Below, piece by piece: positions 47,250 through 55,954 of a stretch of DNA of 64,000 nt; the stretch's first letter is position 1, and each line of letters opens with the position of its first letter. Source of the stretch: Candidatus Enterococcus murrayae. Its GTDB lineage: Bacteria; Bacillota; Bacilli; Lactobacillales; Enterococcaceae. A program made the position numbers and the translations under genes. The notes under the pieces were generated by a model, which was not told the origin of the DNA, ran no database searches, and saw nothing but the letters and a program-made list of their open reading frames with translations. The stretch covers positions 31,972 through 95,971 of the forward strand of contig NZ_JAFLVR010000012.1 of assembly GCF_017315985.1 (NCBI RefSeq), in the 5' to 3' direction.

Positions 47250-48245
47250 ATGATGTACGTAGCAGATGAAAAAAGGTATGAAACGATGAAGTACAATCGA
47301 GTTGGAAAATCAGGTTTGAAGCTTCCTGCGATTTCACTGGGATTGTGGAACAATTTTGGCGGCTATGACCATTTTGAAAAGCAGCGGGAGATTGTATTAG
47401 GGGCTTTTGATCGAGGAATTACACATTTTGATTTAGCCAATAATTATGGTCCGCCTGCAGGAGCAGCTGAAGAGAATTTTGGACGTATCATGACTCAGGA
47501 TTTAAAGCCTTACCGTGATGAGCTGATCATTTCATCAAAAGCCGGTTATTATATGTGGCCTGGACCCTATGGCGAGTGGGGATCAAAGAAAAATATCATT
47601 GCCAGCTGTGATCAAAGTTTGAAGCGATTGGGCTTGGATTATGTTGACATTTTTTATCATCATCGCCCAGATTACGATACACCCTTAGAAGAAACGGCGG
47701 GTGCTTTGGATCTGCTTGTTCGACAAGGGAAGGCTCTGTATATTGGCATCTCCAATTACGATGCAGAAAGGACCGCCGCAATCGCGAAAATTTTTAAAGA
47801 ATTAAAGACGCCTTTTATTATTCATCAACCACGGTATAACATGTTTGATCGGTGGATTGAGGATGGATTAACAGATGTGTTGGAAGAAGAAGGGCTTGGA
47901 GCTATTGTCTTTAGCCCGTTGGCACAGGGCTTATTGACAGATCGATATTTGGATGGAATTCCAGAAGATTCTCGTGCACACCGTTCTGAGATTCAATTTT
48001 TAAATGAAGAAAATGTGGAGGATACGCTGTCAATTGTTCGTGAGCTGAATCAAATTGCAAAACAGCGTGGTCAGACATTAGCCCAAATGGCGGTGGCGTG
48101 GAATCAGCAGCAAAAATCTGTTATCAGCGTATTAGTTGGAGCATCTAAACTAAGTCAATTAGAAGACAATATAAAGGCACTGAATAATCTAGATTTCAGT
48201 GCAGATGAACTGTCAACGATCGAGCGGATCCTAGCGAAGAAATAA
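47250..48245 (+). CDS. Aldo/keto reductase, YghZ-like
   Basis: A 331-residue NADPH-dependent aldo/keto reductase. The catalytic residues are in DLANNYG (Asp, Tyr), SSKAGYY (Lys) and FYHHRPD (His). The N-terminal GKSGLKLPAISLGLWNNFG and the GPYGEWGSKKNI loop resemble E. coli YghZ (L-glyceraldehyde 3-phosphate reductase), and YghZ also has about 13 residues before this point, which supports the ATG at 47250 after AGAAGGG. It is a separate unit, 181 bases and a terminator after the transporter gene. The true substrate is uncertain. Confidence 0.88.
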   Translation: MMYVADEKRYETMKYNRVGKSGLKLPAISLGLWNNFGGYDHFEKQREIVLGAFDRGITHFDLANNYGPPAGAAEENFGRIMTQDLKPYRDELIISSKAGYYMWPGPYGEWGSKKNIIASCDQSLKRLGLDYVDIFYHHRPDYDTPLEETAGALDLLVRQGKALYIGISNYDAERTAAIAKIFKELKTPFIIHQPRYNMFDRWIEDGLTDVLEEEGLGAIVFSPLAQGLLTDRYLDGIPEDSRAHRSEIQFLNEENVEDTLSIVRELNQIAKQRGQTLAQMAVAWNQQQKSVISVLVGASKLSQLEDNIKALNNLDFSADELSTIERILAKK

Positions 48246-48323
48246 TTTTGGTTCACAGCGGATTAAAAATAGTCTATTTCTGCCCAATCGATTTCATCAA
48301 GTAAAAAGAGGATAAATAAAATT

Positions 48324-48363
48324 AAAAGCCTAAACTGCATAGTTCTATGCAGTTTAGGCTTTT
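48324..48363. terminator. Bidirectional terminator between aldo/keto reductase and YiaA-like genes
   Basis: AAAAGCCTAAACTGCATAG is perfectly paired with CTATGCAGTTTAGGCTTTT over a 2-base centre, serving both convergent genes. Confidence 0.92.
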
Positions 48364-48364
48364 A

Positions 48365-48631
48365 TTACGCTTCATCTTCGTCTTGAACGCGGAACATTTT
48401 ATTGTATCTCTCTTCATCTTCTTGGTTGTCTCGAATTACTTTCGAAAGAGTAAAAGAAGAGGAGATTAAACCAACAGAACCCATTAAATAGTATCCTTTG
48501 ACCATCAATGGTTCTTTTAATGTATATAGACCAATAAGTATAAGTACACAAAAGAATATGAATGTAGCCCAAGATAACAACACAAAGGCTGGTGTATTCC
48601 TGTAAGCTTTCTTTTTAATATTATTATTCAA
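48365..48631 (-). CDS. Small YiaA/YiaB-like two-helix membrane protein
   Basis: An 88-residue protein with two hydrophobic helices (FVLLSWATFIFFCVLILIGL and GYYLMGSVGLISSSFTLSKV) and an acidic tail. It resembles the YiaA/YiaB two-helix domain, of unknown function. I start at the TTG at 48631 (or the adjoining TTG at 48634), because AGGAGGTG lies just before; the longer frame from 48730 passes through this ribosome binding site. Stands alone. Confidence 0.72.
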   Translation of the reverse strand: MNNNIKKKAYRNTPAFVLLSWATFIFFCVLILIGLYTLKEPLMVKGYYLMGSVGLISSSFTLSKVIRDNQEDEERYNKMFRVQDEDEA

Positions 48632-49191
48632 CAAATCACCTCCTGAATCTTTAAAGATTAAACATCTCGTGGCACTATGAATAGTTGAGTTATTGTCATA
48701 ATGAACATATAAATTTGAAAGGATATACATCTGCTCTGTAGAAAATTACCCCAAAAAACCAAACAAACAACATTTTCCCCCAAGCACCACTTTTTTCAAA
48801 ACATTATCCATCATTTTTTTCAAAACAATAAGTATATTTTATATTAAATGATAATAAATATCAATTGCTTTTTTGATCGCTGTTCTCAGTTGAAAATAAG
48901 TGATTTTGTTTACCTATTTTTTCAAATCAGTACTAAAGCATCTCAACTGACAATTTCTATGGATAAATAGTCAATGATAAAAAATAATCCTGAACAAGGT
49001 AGTTTTTTGAGCTCTTGTGTAATCTTTAGCATGATAATCTTTCGATACTGATGATTTTCGAAGTTGTGTATTGATCGTTAGTCCTTACTCGTCTTATCAA
49101 GAGCTACTCGATTGTATACAAAAAGTGCTCTTCTAGGTTCGTTCCCAGAAGAGTCAGCTCATAGTTTTTTTCACAATGTATATACCCATTA

Positions 49192-49222
49192 ACTATCTTG
49201 GTTTTATAAAGACCAAGATAGT
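49192..49222. repeat. Dyad upstream of recombinase 2, copy A
   Basis: ACTATCTTGGT and ACCAAGATAGT are perfect 11-base arms around 9 bases. The central 21 bases (49197-49217) recur with two differences at 50789-50809 on the other side of the recombinase gene. Confidence 0.7.
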
Positions 49223-49418
49223 AAAACAATCAACAGATAACAAATATAACGTGATATTAATTATTTGTTAGCAACATTATATGTCAGATAGAGTGAAATA
49301 TCAACTTATTTTTTGACTTTTATTAGTAAAATATCGTGAAATTAAATTATTGAGATTAATTAAGAAATGATTGAGGCTTCGAAATCACAATTATCTGGCA
49401 AAAGCTGTACGTTTAGAA

Positions 49419-49435
49419 CGTCAGTTGCGCCGTCA
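49419..49435. repeat. Paired CGTCA direct repeat before recombinase 2
   Basis: CGTCA at 49419-49423 and at 49431-49435, 12 bases apart, ending 18 bases before the ATG, exactly parallel to the pair before recombinase 1. Confidence 0.55.
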
Positions 49436-49453
49436 ATATAGAAGGAGAATCAC

Positions 49454-50560
49454 ATGCGTAGAGGAGAAAATATTTATCAGAGAAAAGATGGTCGTTGGGA
49501 AGGACGGTATAAAAAAGGACGTAAGGCTGATGGAAAAGTAAAGTATGGCTATGTCTATGGAAAGACCTTGCAAGAAGTGCGGGTAAAACTTTATCCATTA
49601 AAGGTTCATTATCAAACCATTCAAAAAATTCAAGGAAGTTCCTGTATCCCCTTTGAGGAGTGGGGGTATCAATGGCTACAATCGATTCAATATGAGGTGA
49701 AGCCATCTACCTATGCGAACTATCACTACAAACTAATCAAATATGTTTTTCCTTTTATCGGAAACCAGCTATTAAACGAGTTGAACTCTGAAATAGGAAA
49801 ACAATTGGTCCAGCAATGGGTTCGTTTAGGCTTAAAGGCCTCCACTATGAAAGCTGCTATGCGTATTGTATGTCAATGTTTAAATCATGCAAAAAGGTTA
49901 GATCATTTGAAAGAGAACCCTTTTTCTACTATTAAAATGCCAAAAGAGAAGAAAAAAAAGATTCGCTCGTTGACAAAAAAAGAACAACAAAATTTGGAAA
50001 AGGTTGCTTTAAAAGAAGGAGGGGCACGGGGATTACCAACCTATTTGGCATTGTATACGGGCTTACGAATTGGGGAAATTGCGGCATTGCGTTGGTCGAA
50101 TATCGATTTTGAACGAGACATCATACATGTCAATAATACTTATCAACGACTTGCTTTGACAAGCGAGACGCAAAAGACTCAGCTAAGCTATGATACTGCT
50201 AAAACCGAAGCAGCGGTAAGAATAGTTCCGTTCGGTATGAAGCTAAAAAAACAATTACTTCGATTAAGGAAGCAATCAACTAGCCTTTATGTATTTTCGA
50301 AAAATGGTCGACCAATGGAACCGCGATTGTTGACGTATCATTTTCATCGTTTACGTGATCAAGCAGGTATTCAGGATATTCATTTCCACCAATTGCGTCA
50401 TACATTCGCGACTCGTTGTTTGGAGGCTCAAGGAGATATCTTATCTGTGAGCGCTATGTTGGGACATACTTCTACGCAATTAACATTAGATACCTATGCC
50501 GATTCGATGATGGAGCAGCGAATGCATGTCATTGTTCAACTGGAGAAAATCCTTCAGTAA
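49454..50560 (+). CDS. Tyrosine recombinase/integrase, WxL module 2
   Basis: A 368-residue site-specific recombinase, clearly paralogous to that at 35680: the N-terminus RRGENIYQRKDGRWEGRY is almost the same. Catalytic residues R205 (GLRIGEIAALRW), H312 and R315 (HFHQLRH), the LGHTS histidine and Y348 (DTYAD) are all present. GAAGGAGAA precedes the ATG. It has no phage or conjugative neighbours and is followed 502 bases later by a WxL adhesin operon. A near-repeat of one dyad stands on each side of it. Confidence 0.92.
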   Translation: MRRGENIYQRKDGRWEGRYKKGRKADGKVKYGYVYGKTLQEVRVKLYPLKVHYQTIQKIQGSSCIPFEEWGYQWLQSIQYEVKPSTYANYHYKLIKYVFPFIGNQLLNELNSEIGKQLVQQWVRLGLKASTMKAAMRIVCQCLNHAKRLDHLKENPFSTIKMPKEKKKKIRSLTKKEQQNLEKVALKEGGARGLPTYLALYTGLRIGEIAALRWSNIDFERDIIHVNNTYQRLALTSETQKTQLSYDTAKTEAAVRIVPFGMKLKKQLLRLRKQSTSLYVFSKNGRPMEPRLLTYHFHRLRDQAGIQDIHFHQLRHTFATRCLEAQGDILSVSAMLGHTSTQLTLDTYADSMMEQRMHVIVQLEKILQ

Positions 50561-50600
50561 TTACTAAACAATTTAAAAAAATGAATACACAATTTTGGGT

Positions 50601-50627
50601 GCTTTCTTTTTCAAATTCAAAGAAAGC
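50601..50627. other. Hairpin after recombinase 2
   Basis: GCTTTCTTT pairs perfectly with AAAGAAAGC over 9 bases. A T run is inside the arm rather than after it, so termination is uncertain. Confidence 0.5.
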
Positions 50628-50788
50628 GCTTACTTAAGACGGTGATAGTAAAGCAATTATGAAATCTTCAGTCCTCAAAAAAAAATCGAACAATTCTACA
50701 TTACACCTGTCATTCTTTTTCTATTTGCCGTCAGATTACGTCAAACACCGCTTGTAATCACTTTTACACCAACGTTTTAGACGTGCTT

Positions 50789-50809
50789 CTTGGTTTTTAT
50801 AAGACCAAG
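50789..50809. repeat. Dyad downstream of recombinase 2, copy B
   Basis: CTTGGT and ACCAAG flank the 9 bases TTTTATAAG. It matches 19 of 21 bases of copy A at 49197-49217 and lies in the same orientation. Confidence 0.65.
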
Positions 50810-50976
50810 GCAAAAATGAATGGGTGTTTATTTCTATGATTCATTTTACCAGATAACCTTTTTTTTTGTTAAAAGTTATGGGTGAGAAAACGAAAAGTTT
50901 CGCTTATTTTTTGTGAGAGTTAGAAATGAACCTATTCGATATCATAATTTTTTGGTTTTTATGATGGACTGGAGCG

Positions 50977-50989
50977 AATCATAATGATT
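50977..50989. promoter_or_regulatory. Palindrome upstream of the WxL adhesin operon
   Basis: AATCATAATGATT is a perfect 13-base palindrome; ATCATAA and TATGAT at 50941-50966 repeat the half-site. It is a candidate operator for the module 2 regulator. Confidence 0.4.
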
Positions 50990-51062
50990 GAACAGCTGTT
51001 GCTGAAATTTGATCAAGATAGTTACTCTAATCCAGTTGAGTCAAAGTGGAGGTGTATAGTTT

Positions 51063-54000
51063 TTGGAAAAAAAGTCTGAGAACTTTATAAAAATGAGGGG
51101 TGTGATCAGAAAAACAAAAATTTTGCTGAGCATTTGGGTGGTTCTGGGGATTAATGTACCAGTATTTTCAGAGGTTGCTTTAGCTGAGACGGAAACAACA
51201 ACGACGAATACTTCTTCACGAGAGGCTGCTCAGAGCAATGTAGTAGAAAATGAACTGTCTGAGAATAGTCAATCAACGCCGATAAAGGAATCTGATGAAG
51301 GCAAAACCACAGAAGAAAGCAATGCTTTGGTTCCAGAAAATAGTGAACCCGAAAAGAATATAAAGAGTGCTGCGAAAAATACCAGAGGAACAACAGATGC
51401 TGTTGCCTCGAAAATAACTGTTTCAAATACAGGAATAGTTTTGAAAAATGATGGAAGCTATCTCTTGATGGATACACCAAAAGATTATGTGGATGGTACA
51501 TACGATCCTGACACTCATGTGAAGGAAGAAGGTCAGTACGACGAGAACACCATCGTTGAATTTTCGAATTCAGGGAGCACCACTATTAATGAACTCTATT
51601 CTGAAAGAAAACCTTCAGGTGTTAATCAGATTCAGCAAATCATTATTGCAGATGGCACGTTTAGTGAGTTAACCATTTTAAGTGACTCTGCTTTGGCTGT
51701 TCATAACAATTTGGATTATGGAATCAAGGTTTCAAAATTGATCATTGGAGAGAGAGAGGAACTGGACTGGAAGCCAGTTAAACTAGATGTATCATCAAAT
51801 AAAATTGGGATTTATACGGTTGATGGGACGGAGAACATTACCGGAGATGTTCATACTTCGGCGAATCAAGCAGGCATTAGCGTAACAAAAGAAAACCCGC
51901 CTGCTCGCGAGGATTATTCAGCAATGAGCGCTTTTCGAGAGAAGCTCGAGCAAGAAAATGCATACGGCGAGTATATAGGAGAAATCGGGACAAAAATGCA
52001 TGCAGAAGCAATTGGAAGTTCGGGTTCAGGGGCTGTATTTACTAGGTATACGTTGGACGGAGCCGAGTTGACCGGTAAGTCCAATTCAGAAGGCTACGGT
52101 GTTTTTTCGACAGAAGGAGCAGCCGTAGAAACAAAATATGGATCTGCCGGGGAAGCAAATGATCGTTTTTATGAAGCCTATCTAACGGGAGAAGCTTCTA
52201 CTGGTATTGGTGTTTTTATTGAGGGAATCCTATTAAATTATGGTGGGAAAATTGCTGGTACTTCCGTATCGGGAAATGGGGTAGAAGCGAATTATTACGA
52301 AGCTTATCCTGATTCACATAGCGGGGAGGATTTTCTTTCTGATTTAAAGGGAGCAACCAACACAGGCTTTGGAATAATAATGAGAAACTTTTATAACAAT
52401 GGCGGAGTGCATGAGATTACAGCGGGGTCAATACAACTGACTTCAGGAACAATCAATGGTCAATCAACAGATGGTACGGGGATTTTTGCTGGAGGGATTC
52501 GAGTAGAACCAGAACAAGAGGTAGGAGTTACAGGCTCTGCTATCAAAGGACAAGGAATCGTAGCGGAGGAGATGCTTACGAATAAGTATGACTCTCCAAA
52601 ACCAAAGATTTCTATTTTGGGCGAATCGACTGGCGAGTCTAATACGACCATGGCAACGATTGAACAGTTATTTTCAGACAACAATATTTCAAGCGGTGAA
52701 TTACCTACGTCCGCTGGAGCTATTTTACTTCGGGGATTAGATCATTCAGGAGTTGATTTAAGCTTAAAGACAACCGCACCGATTGAAATAGACGCCTCCT
52801 ATGGTATTTATTCAAACGATGAAATGGAGTCAAGAATTGGCATTGTAGGAGATAAGAATGTGTCGGTTGAGGCCAAGGGAGATCATGGTATAAAAGCCGC
52901 TCAATTGGATATCCGCTTGGAAGAGGCATTATCAGATACGGCAGGGGTGATAACCGTAGATGTGGATGCTCGTTCAGTAGGAATTCAGACAAAACGGGAT
53001 ATCTCCATTACTGGGTATAGTGAAACCGAGCATGATACAGGATCGAAAATCAACATTGTCGCTAGTGAAGGAAAGGGTATCGTTGCACAACAAGGCCTGA
53101 GGCTGTCCTTTACAGGTGATTCCAATTTATATCAAATTCCAGTAACGATTTCAGCAAGAGACATTGCTATAGAAGCGGATAATACTAGTGGAGATGAAGG
53201 GGCTAGTACACAGATAGAGTTCTCTGGAATCAATGCCACGATTATCAATGCTGCGATTGGGATTAAAGGGATGGACCAAAATAATTATAATTTCTCAGAT
53301 AGCTATTTATCCATTAAAACTAGTGACAAAGGAATCGAACTTAAGGAATCGGATGAATCAGGCTATATGACGCTTTATAGAACCTCTATGGAGATTGAGA
53401 GTGGTACCTACGGATTTAGAACCGACAATATCTCTTTAAACATTGAAGGCGGAGGGAGTCAGCGAAAAGGGCATTTAAGCGATAGCATAGACGTAATAGC
53501 TCAAAAATATCCAATCTGGTTTGCTGGGATTTCTTCAGAAGGACAACCGATTCTCACCATCTATAATAACAAGAATTATGATGAAGAATGGAATGAACAA
53601 CCCAATGAGTTGAGTATTAAGGCAACTTCTAAAACCCTTCAACCCGATAAAGGAAGCTATCCTGCTTTTTATGTAGAGAATCATCAAATAGATACAGATG
53701 GGTCTCTAGAGGACATTAAAATCATTGAAAATTATGAAACAAAGGTTTCTGATCCTTTCAATGCGACACCGACGACACCTTATTCAACAGCTGCAGATTT
53801 CAATATTGAAAAATATGCGAATTATGAGTGGACAGCTGTTAGGACGGATACGAATAACGATATTGCTGTTGATACATCTCAGATTGCTCAGAACAAGTTG
53901 TTTACCTCGGATACCGACTACACTGAAGCAAAATTGACTGCGAGACGTTTTAATCATAAATCAGCAGAACGAATTTTTACTGATGAGAGTAGTGTTGTAA

Positions 54001-54815
54001 ATCCAGACATGATTTTACACGAGATCAATATGCTAGTCCGACGTGAACAGCAATATACTGTCACGTATGATCCCAACGGAGCGGATGGCGGAACGACTCC
54101 TAATGATCCAACATTATATAGCCAAGGTGATATAGTGAATGTCGCTCCACAAGGTGATTTAGTCAAATCCGATCACAAATTCGTTGGTTGGCTAAACAGT
54201 GTGGATAATCAAATCTATCAAAATCCATTCTTATCCAGTTCACCAGCTACGTATACGATGGCACAAGCAGATGTAATTTTTACAGCTCAGTGGCAGCCAG
54301 ATAGTATCGTCGAGGAGTTAGAATTGTTAACCGCAAAGATTCCTGATCAGTTAAAATTTGGGACACATAAAATAGAAAACAGCGCAGATAAGACCTACTA
54401 CGCAACAGATAGCGGAAGTGATAATGAGAATGCTGCGGCGGCAGATATGACAACAGGAGCGGTCGGTGTTAAGGATACTCGCTTATCCACTGTTGGTTGG
54501 AGTCTGATAGTAAAGCAGCTGACTCAATTTAAGACAGCCTCCAATCAAGAACTGACCGGAGCTCAACTATCGTTTCATGCTGGACAACCCGACTTGAGTC
54601 AAAGTACTGGAGGAGCACCAAGCGGTGTAAGTGATCAAAGAGTCACCCTAACCCCCAATGTCTCAAGTCAGTTGCTACTAGCCTCAAATGGACAAGGTAA
54701 AGGAATCGTTGAATTGCCGCTTGAAAAATTTAAGCTAGAGATCCCTAGCACCGCTGAAAAATATGCTAGTGACTATACAACTCAAATAGAGTGGCTGGTG
54801 TCAAATGTACCGTAA
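51063..54815 (+). CDS. Large WxL-domain adhesin with beta-helix-like region
   Basis: A 1250-residue secreted protein. The signal peptide (LLSIWVVLGINVPVFSEVALA) follows a 20-residue extension, then comes a Ser/Thr/Glu-rich linker (about 40-100), a long region (about 110-970) with many short strands and GIG/GVG-type turns resembling a right-handed beta-helix adhesin, an InlB B-repeat-like (Flg_new) domain at about 997-1078 (YDPNGADGGTTP...FVGWL), and a C-terminal WxL domain with GWSLIVKQ and a final IEWLVSNVP. The start is TTG 51063, 8 bases after GGAGGT. Its WxL domain shares DKTYYATDSG and nearby residues with the protein at 55213. It probably binds host or plant surfaces. Confidence 0.85.
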   Translation: MEKKSENFIKMRGVIRKTKILLSIWVVLGINVPVFSEVALAETETTTTNTSSREAAQSNVVENELSENSQSTPIKESDEGKTTEESNALVPENSEPEKNIKSAAKNTRGTTDAVASKITVSNTGIVLKNDGSYLLMDTPKDYVDGTYDPDTHVKEEGQYDENTIVEFSNSGSTTINELYSERKPSGVNQIQQIIIADGTFSELTILSDSALAVHNNLDYGIKVSKLIIGEREELDWKPVKLDVSSNKIGIYTVDGTENITGDVHTSANQAGISVTKENPPAREDYSAMSAFREKLEQENAYGEYIGEIGTKMHAEAIGSSGSGAVFTRYTLDGAELTGKSNSEGYGVFSTEGAAVETKYGSAGEANDRFYEAYLTGEASTGIGVFIEGILLNYGGKIAGTSVSGNGVEANYYEAYPDSHSGEDFLSDLKGATNTGFGIIMRNFYNNGGVHEITAGSIQLTSGTINGQSTDGTGIFAGGIRVEPEQEVGVTGSAIKGQGIVAEEMLTNKYDSPKPKISILGESTGESNTTMATIEQLFSDNNISSGELPTSAGAILLRGLDHSGVDLSLKTTAPIEIDASYGIYSNDEMESRIGIVGDKNVSVEAKGDHGIKAAQLDIRLEEALSDTAGVITVDVDARSVGIQTKRDISITGYSETEHDTGSKINIVASEGKGIVAQQGLRLSFTGDSNLYQIPVTISARDIAIEADNTSGDEGASTQIEFSGINATIINAAIGIKGMDQNNYNFSDSYLSIKTSDKGIELKESDESGYMTLYRTSMEIESGTYGFRTDNISLNIEGGGSQRKGHLSDSIDVIAQKYPIWFAGISSEGQPILTIYNNKNYDEEWNEQPNELSIKATSKTLQPDKGSYPAFYVENHQIDTDGSLEDIKIIENYETKVSDPFNATPTTPYSTAADFNIEKYANYEWTAVRTDTNNDIAVDTSQIAQNKLFTSDTDYTEAKLTARRFNHKSAERIFTDESSVVNPDMILHEINMLVRREQQYTVTYDPNGADGGTTPNDPTLYSQGDIVNVAPQGDLVKSDHKFVGWLNSVDNQIYQNPFLSSSPATYTMAQADVIFTAQWQPDSIVEELELLTAKIPDQLKFGTHKIENSADKTYYATDSGSDNENAAAADMTTGAVGVKDTRLSTVGWSLIVKQLTQFKTASNQELTGAQLSFHAGQPDLSQSTGGAPSGVSDQRVTLTPNVSSQLLLASNGQGKGIVELPLEKFKLEIPSTAEKYASDYTTQIEWLVSNVP

Positions 54816-54837
54816 ACGGAGGAAGGGAGAAGAACGA

Positions 54838-55200
54838 ATGAAAAAGCAGCTGATGAGAATTTTTGCTTGCCTGTTCTTGAGCCTGTTCGTATTTCTAGCA
54901 AACACCTCTATTGGGTACGGTGCTCAGGAATTGGAAAATAATAAAAATGGTTCAACCGGCAAAGTTGGCTTCTATTTAGAAGACACAAAAACTTCTGAGA
55001 GCAATACGAAAGAAGAAACGGTTTCTAAAACACGACCTTCCTCTGACTCACGATCACAATCCAATAAGCAGTTTCCGCAAACAGGCAGCTTGATAAAGTG
55101 GTCGACAGTTGGTATAGGGATAGGCATAATAGCGTTTTGTATCATGCTTTATTTAACTAAGTTAGTAAAACACTTGTTGTTTTATTATAAAAAAAATTAA
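54838..55200 (+). CDS. Small sortase-anchored protein (FPQTG), module 2
   Basis: A 120-residue secreted protein with a signal peptide (FACLFLSLFVFLANTSIGYGA), a Ser/Thr/Lys-rich linker, the sorting motif FPQTG, a hydrophobic segment and a basic tail. The first residue of the motif is F rather than L, a tolerated variant. GGAGGAAGGGAG precedes the ATG. It is the counterpart of the LPQTG protein of module 1, though the gene order differs. Function unknown. Confidence 0.8.
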   Translation: MKKQLMRIFACLFLSLFVFLANTSIGYGAQELENNKNGSTGKVGFYLEDTKTSESNTKEETVSKTRPSSDSRSQSNKQFPQTGSLIKWSTVGIGIGIIAFCIMLYLTKLVKHLLFYYKKN

Positions 55201-55212
55201 GGAGAGAATAAT

Positions 55213-55854
55213 ATGAAGAAAAGAACATTAGGTTATGTGTGTGGAGTCGTTGGGATTTCACTATTAAGTTTGAATGCGGGGTTGCCAACAGCTGCTGCAG
55301 CGGTCACTAAAACAACAGATGGGCATGTTGCTTATGTTGAAGGGGACTTAGAGTTAGTTGGCTCTGACTTACCAGATGACCTTGACTTTGGATCGCATAC
55401 GATTCAGTACGACACGGATAAGACTTATTACGCAACTGACAGCGGAACCGATAATGAAAACGCGTCAGCATCGGATCTTACAACAGGTGCGGTAAAGGTA
55501 ATCGATGGCCGTAGTGCGGCTAGCAAAGGCTGGAGTGTAACGGTTCAACAAACGGCTCAATTCAATGATGGTACAAATGATTTAGCTTCAGCAGAATTGG
55601 CTGCATATGGTGATCCAACTTCAGTTCCAGTTTCTGGTTCAACTGATTTTACTTCTGGAAAATTGACGTTAATTCCTGGCCAGGAGAAAAAAGTAATGGG
55701 TGCAACAGCTACTGAAACTGGTTCTGTCGGAAAAGGGACAACTACTTTAAACTTAACACACTTTACATTGGACGTACCGGGGGCATCTGCTAAATCAGTA
55801 GGTACCTACGATTCTGAAATCGTTTGGACTGTTTCGGCAACTCCAGCAACTTAA
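55213..55854 (+). CDS. WxL-domain cell-surface protein, module 2
   Basis: A 213-residue secreted protein with a signal peptide ending near PTAAAA and a single WxL domain. The two motifs are GWSVTVQQ and IVWTVSATP, both with Val in the third place. DKTYYATDSGTDNENAS is almost the same as in the large adhesin 1 kb upstream. AAGGAGAG precedes the ATG. A terminator follows before the DUF916 gene, as in module 1, so it is probably the most abundant product of the module. Confidence 0.9.
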   Translation: MKKRTLGYVCGVVGISLLSLNAGLPTAAAAVTKTTDGHVAYVEGDLELVGSDLPDDLDFGSHTIQYDTDKTYYATDSGTDNENASASDLTTGAVKVIDGRSAASKGWSVTVQQTAQFNDGTNDLASAELAAYGDPTSVPVSGSTDFTSGKLTLIPGQEKKVMGATATETGSVGKGTTTLNLTHFTLDVPGASAKSVGTYDSEIVWTVSATPAT

Positions 55855-55871
55855 TAAGTTACGAGTAAGAT

Positions 55872-55918
55872 TGGCTCAAACATTTCTGATTTTTAAGGCA
55901 ATGTTTGAGCCAGTTTTT
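55872..55918 (+). terminator. Partial terminator between WxL and DUF916 genes, module 2
   Basis: TGGCTCAAACATT pairs perfectly with AATGTTTGAGCCA over 15 bases and is followed by GTTTTTA. It has the same place in the operon as the hairpin at 37865 but an unrelated sequence. Confidence 0.85.
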
Positions 55919-55954
55919 ATGATAAATAAGATGAAATAAAAGAGAGGTCAGTAC

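Larger units (their letters stand above)
48632..49453. other. AT-rich 822-base region before recombinase 2
   Basis: No gene was found. It holds the YiaA-like promoter region, a perfect 7-base dyad CTCTTCT/AGAAGAG (49128-49153), the strong dyad at 49192-49222, and the CGTCA repeat pair before the recombinase start. Its length and AT content parallel the region before recombinase 1. Confidence 0.6.
50561..51062. other. Spacer between recombinase 2 and WxL adhesin gene
   Basis: No gene was found in 502 bases. It holds the hairpin at 50601-50627, a CGTCA pair at 50729-50743, dyad copy B at 50789-50809, a CGAAA/TTTCG small hairpin near 50891 and ATCAT-type palindromes at 50941-50989. Confidence 0.55.
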
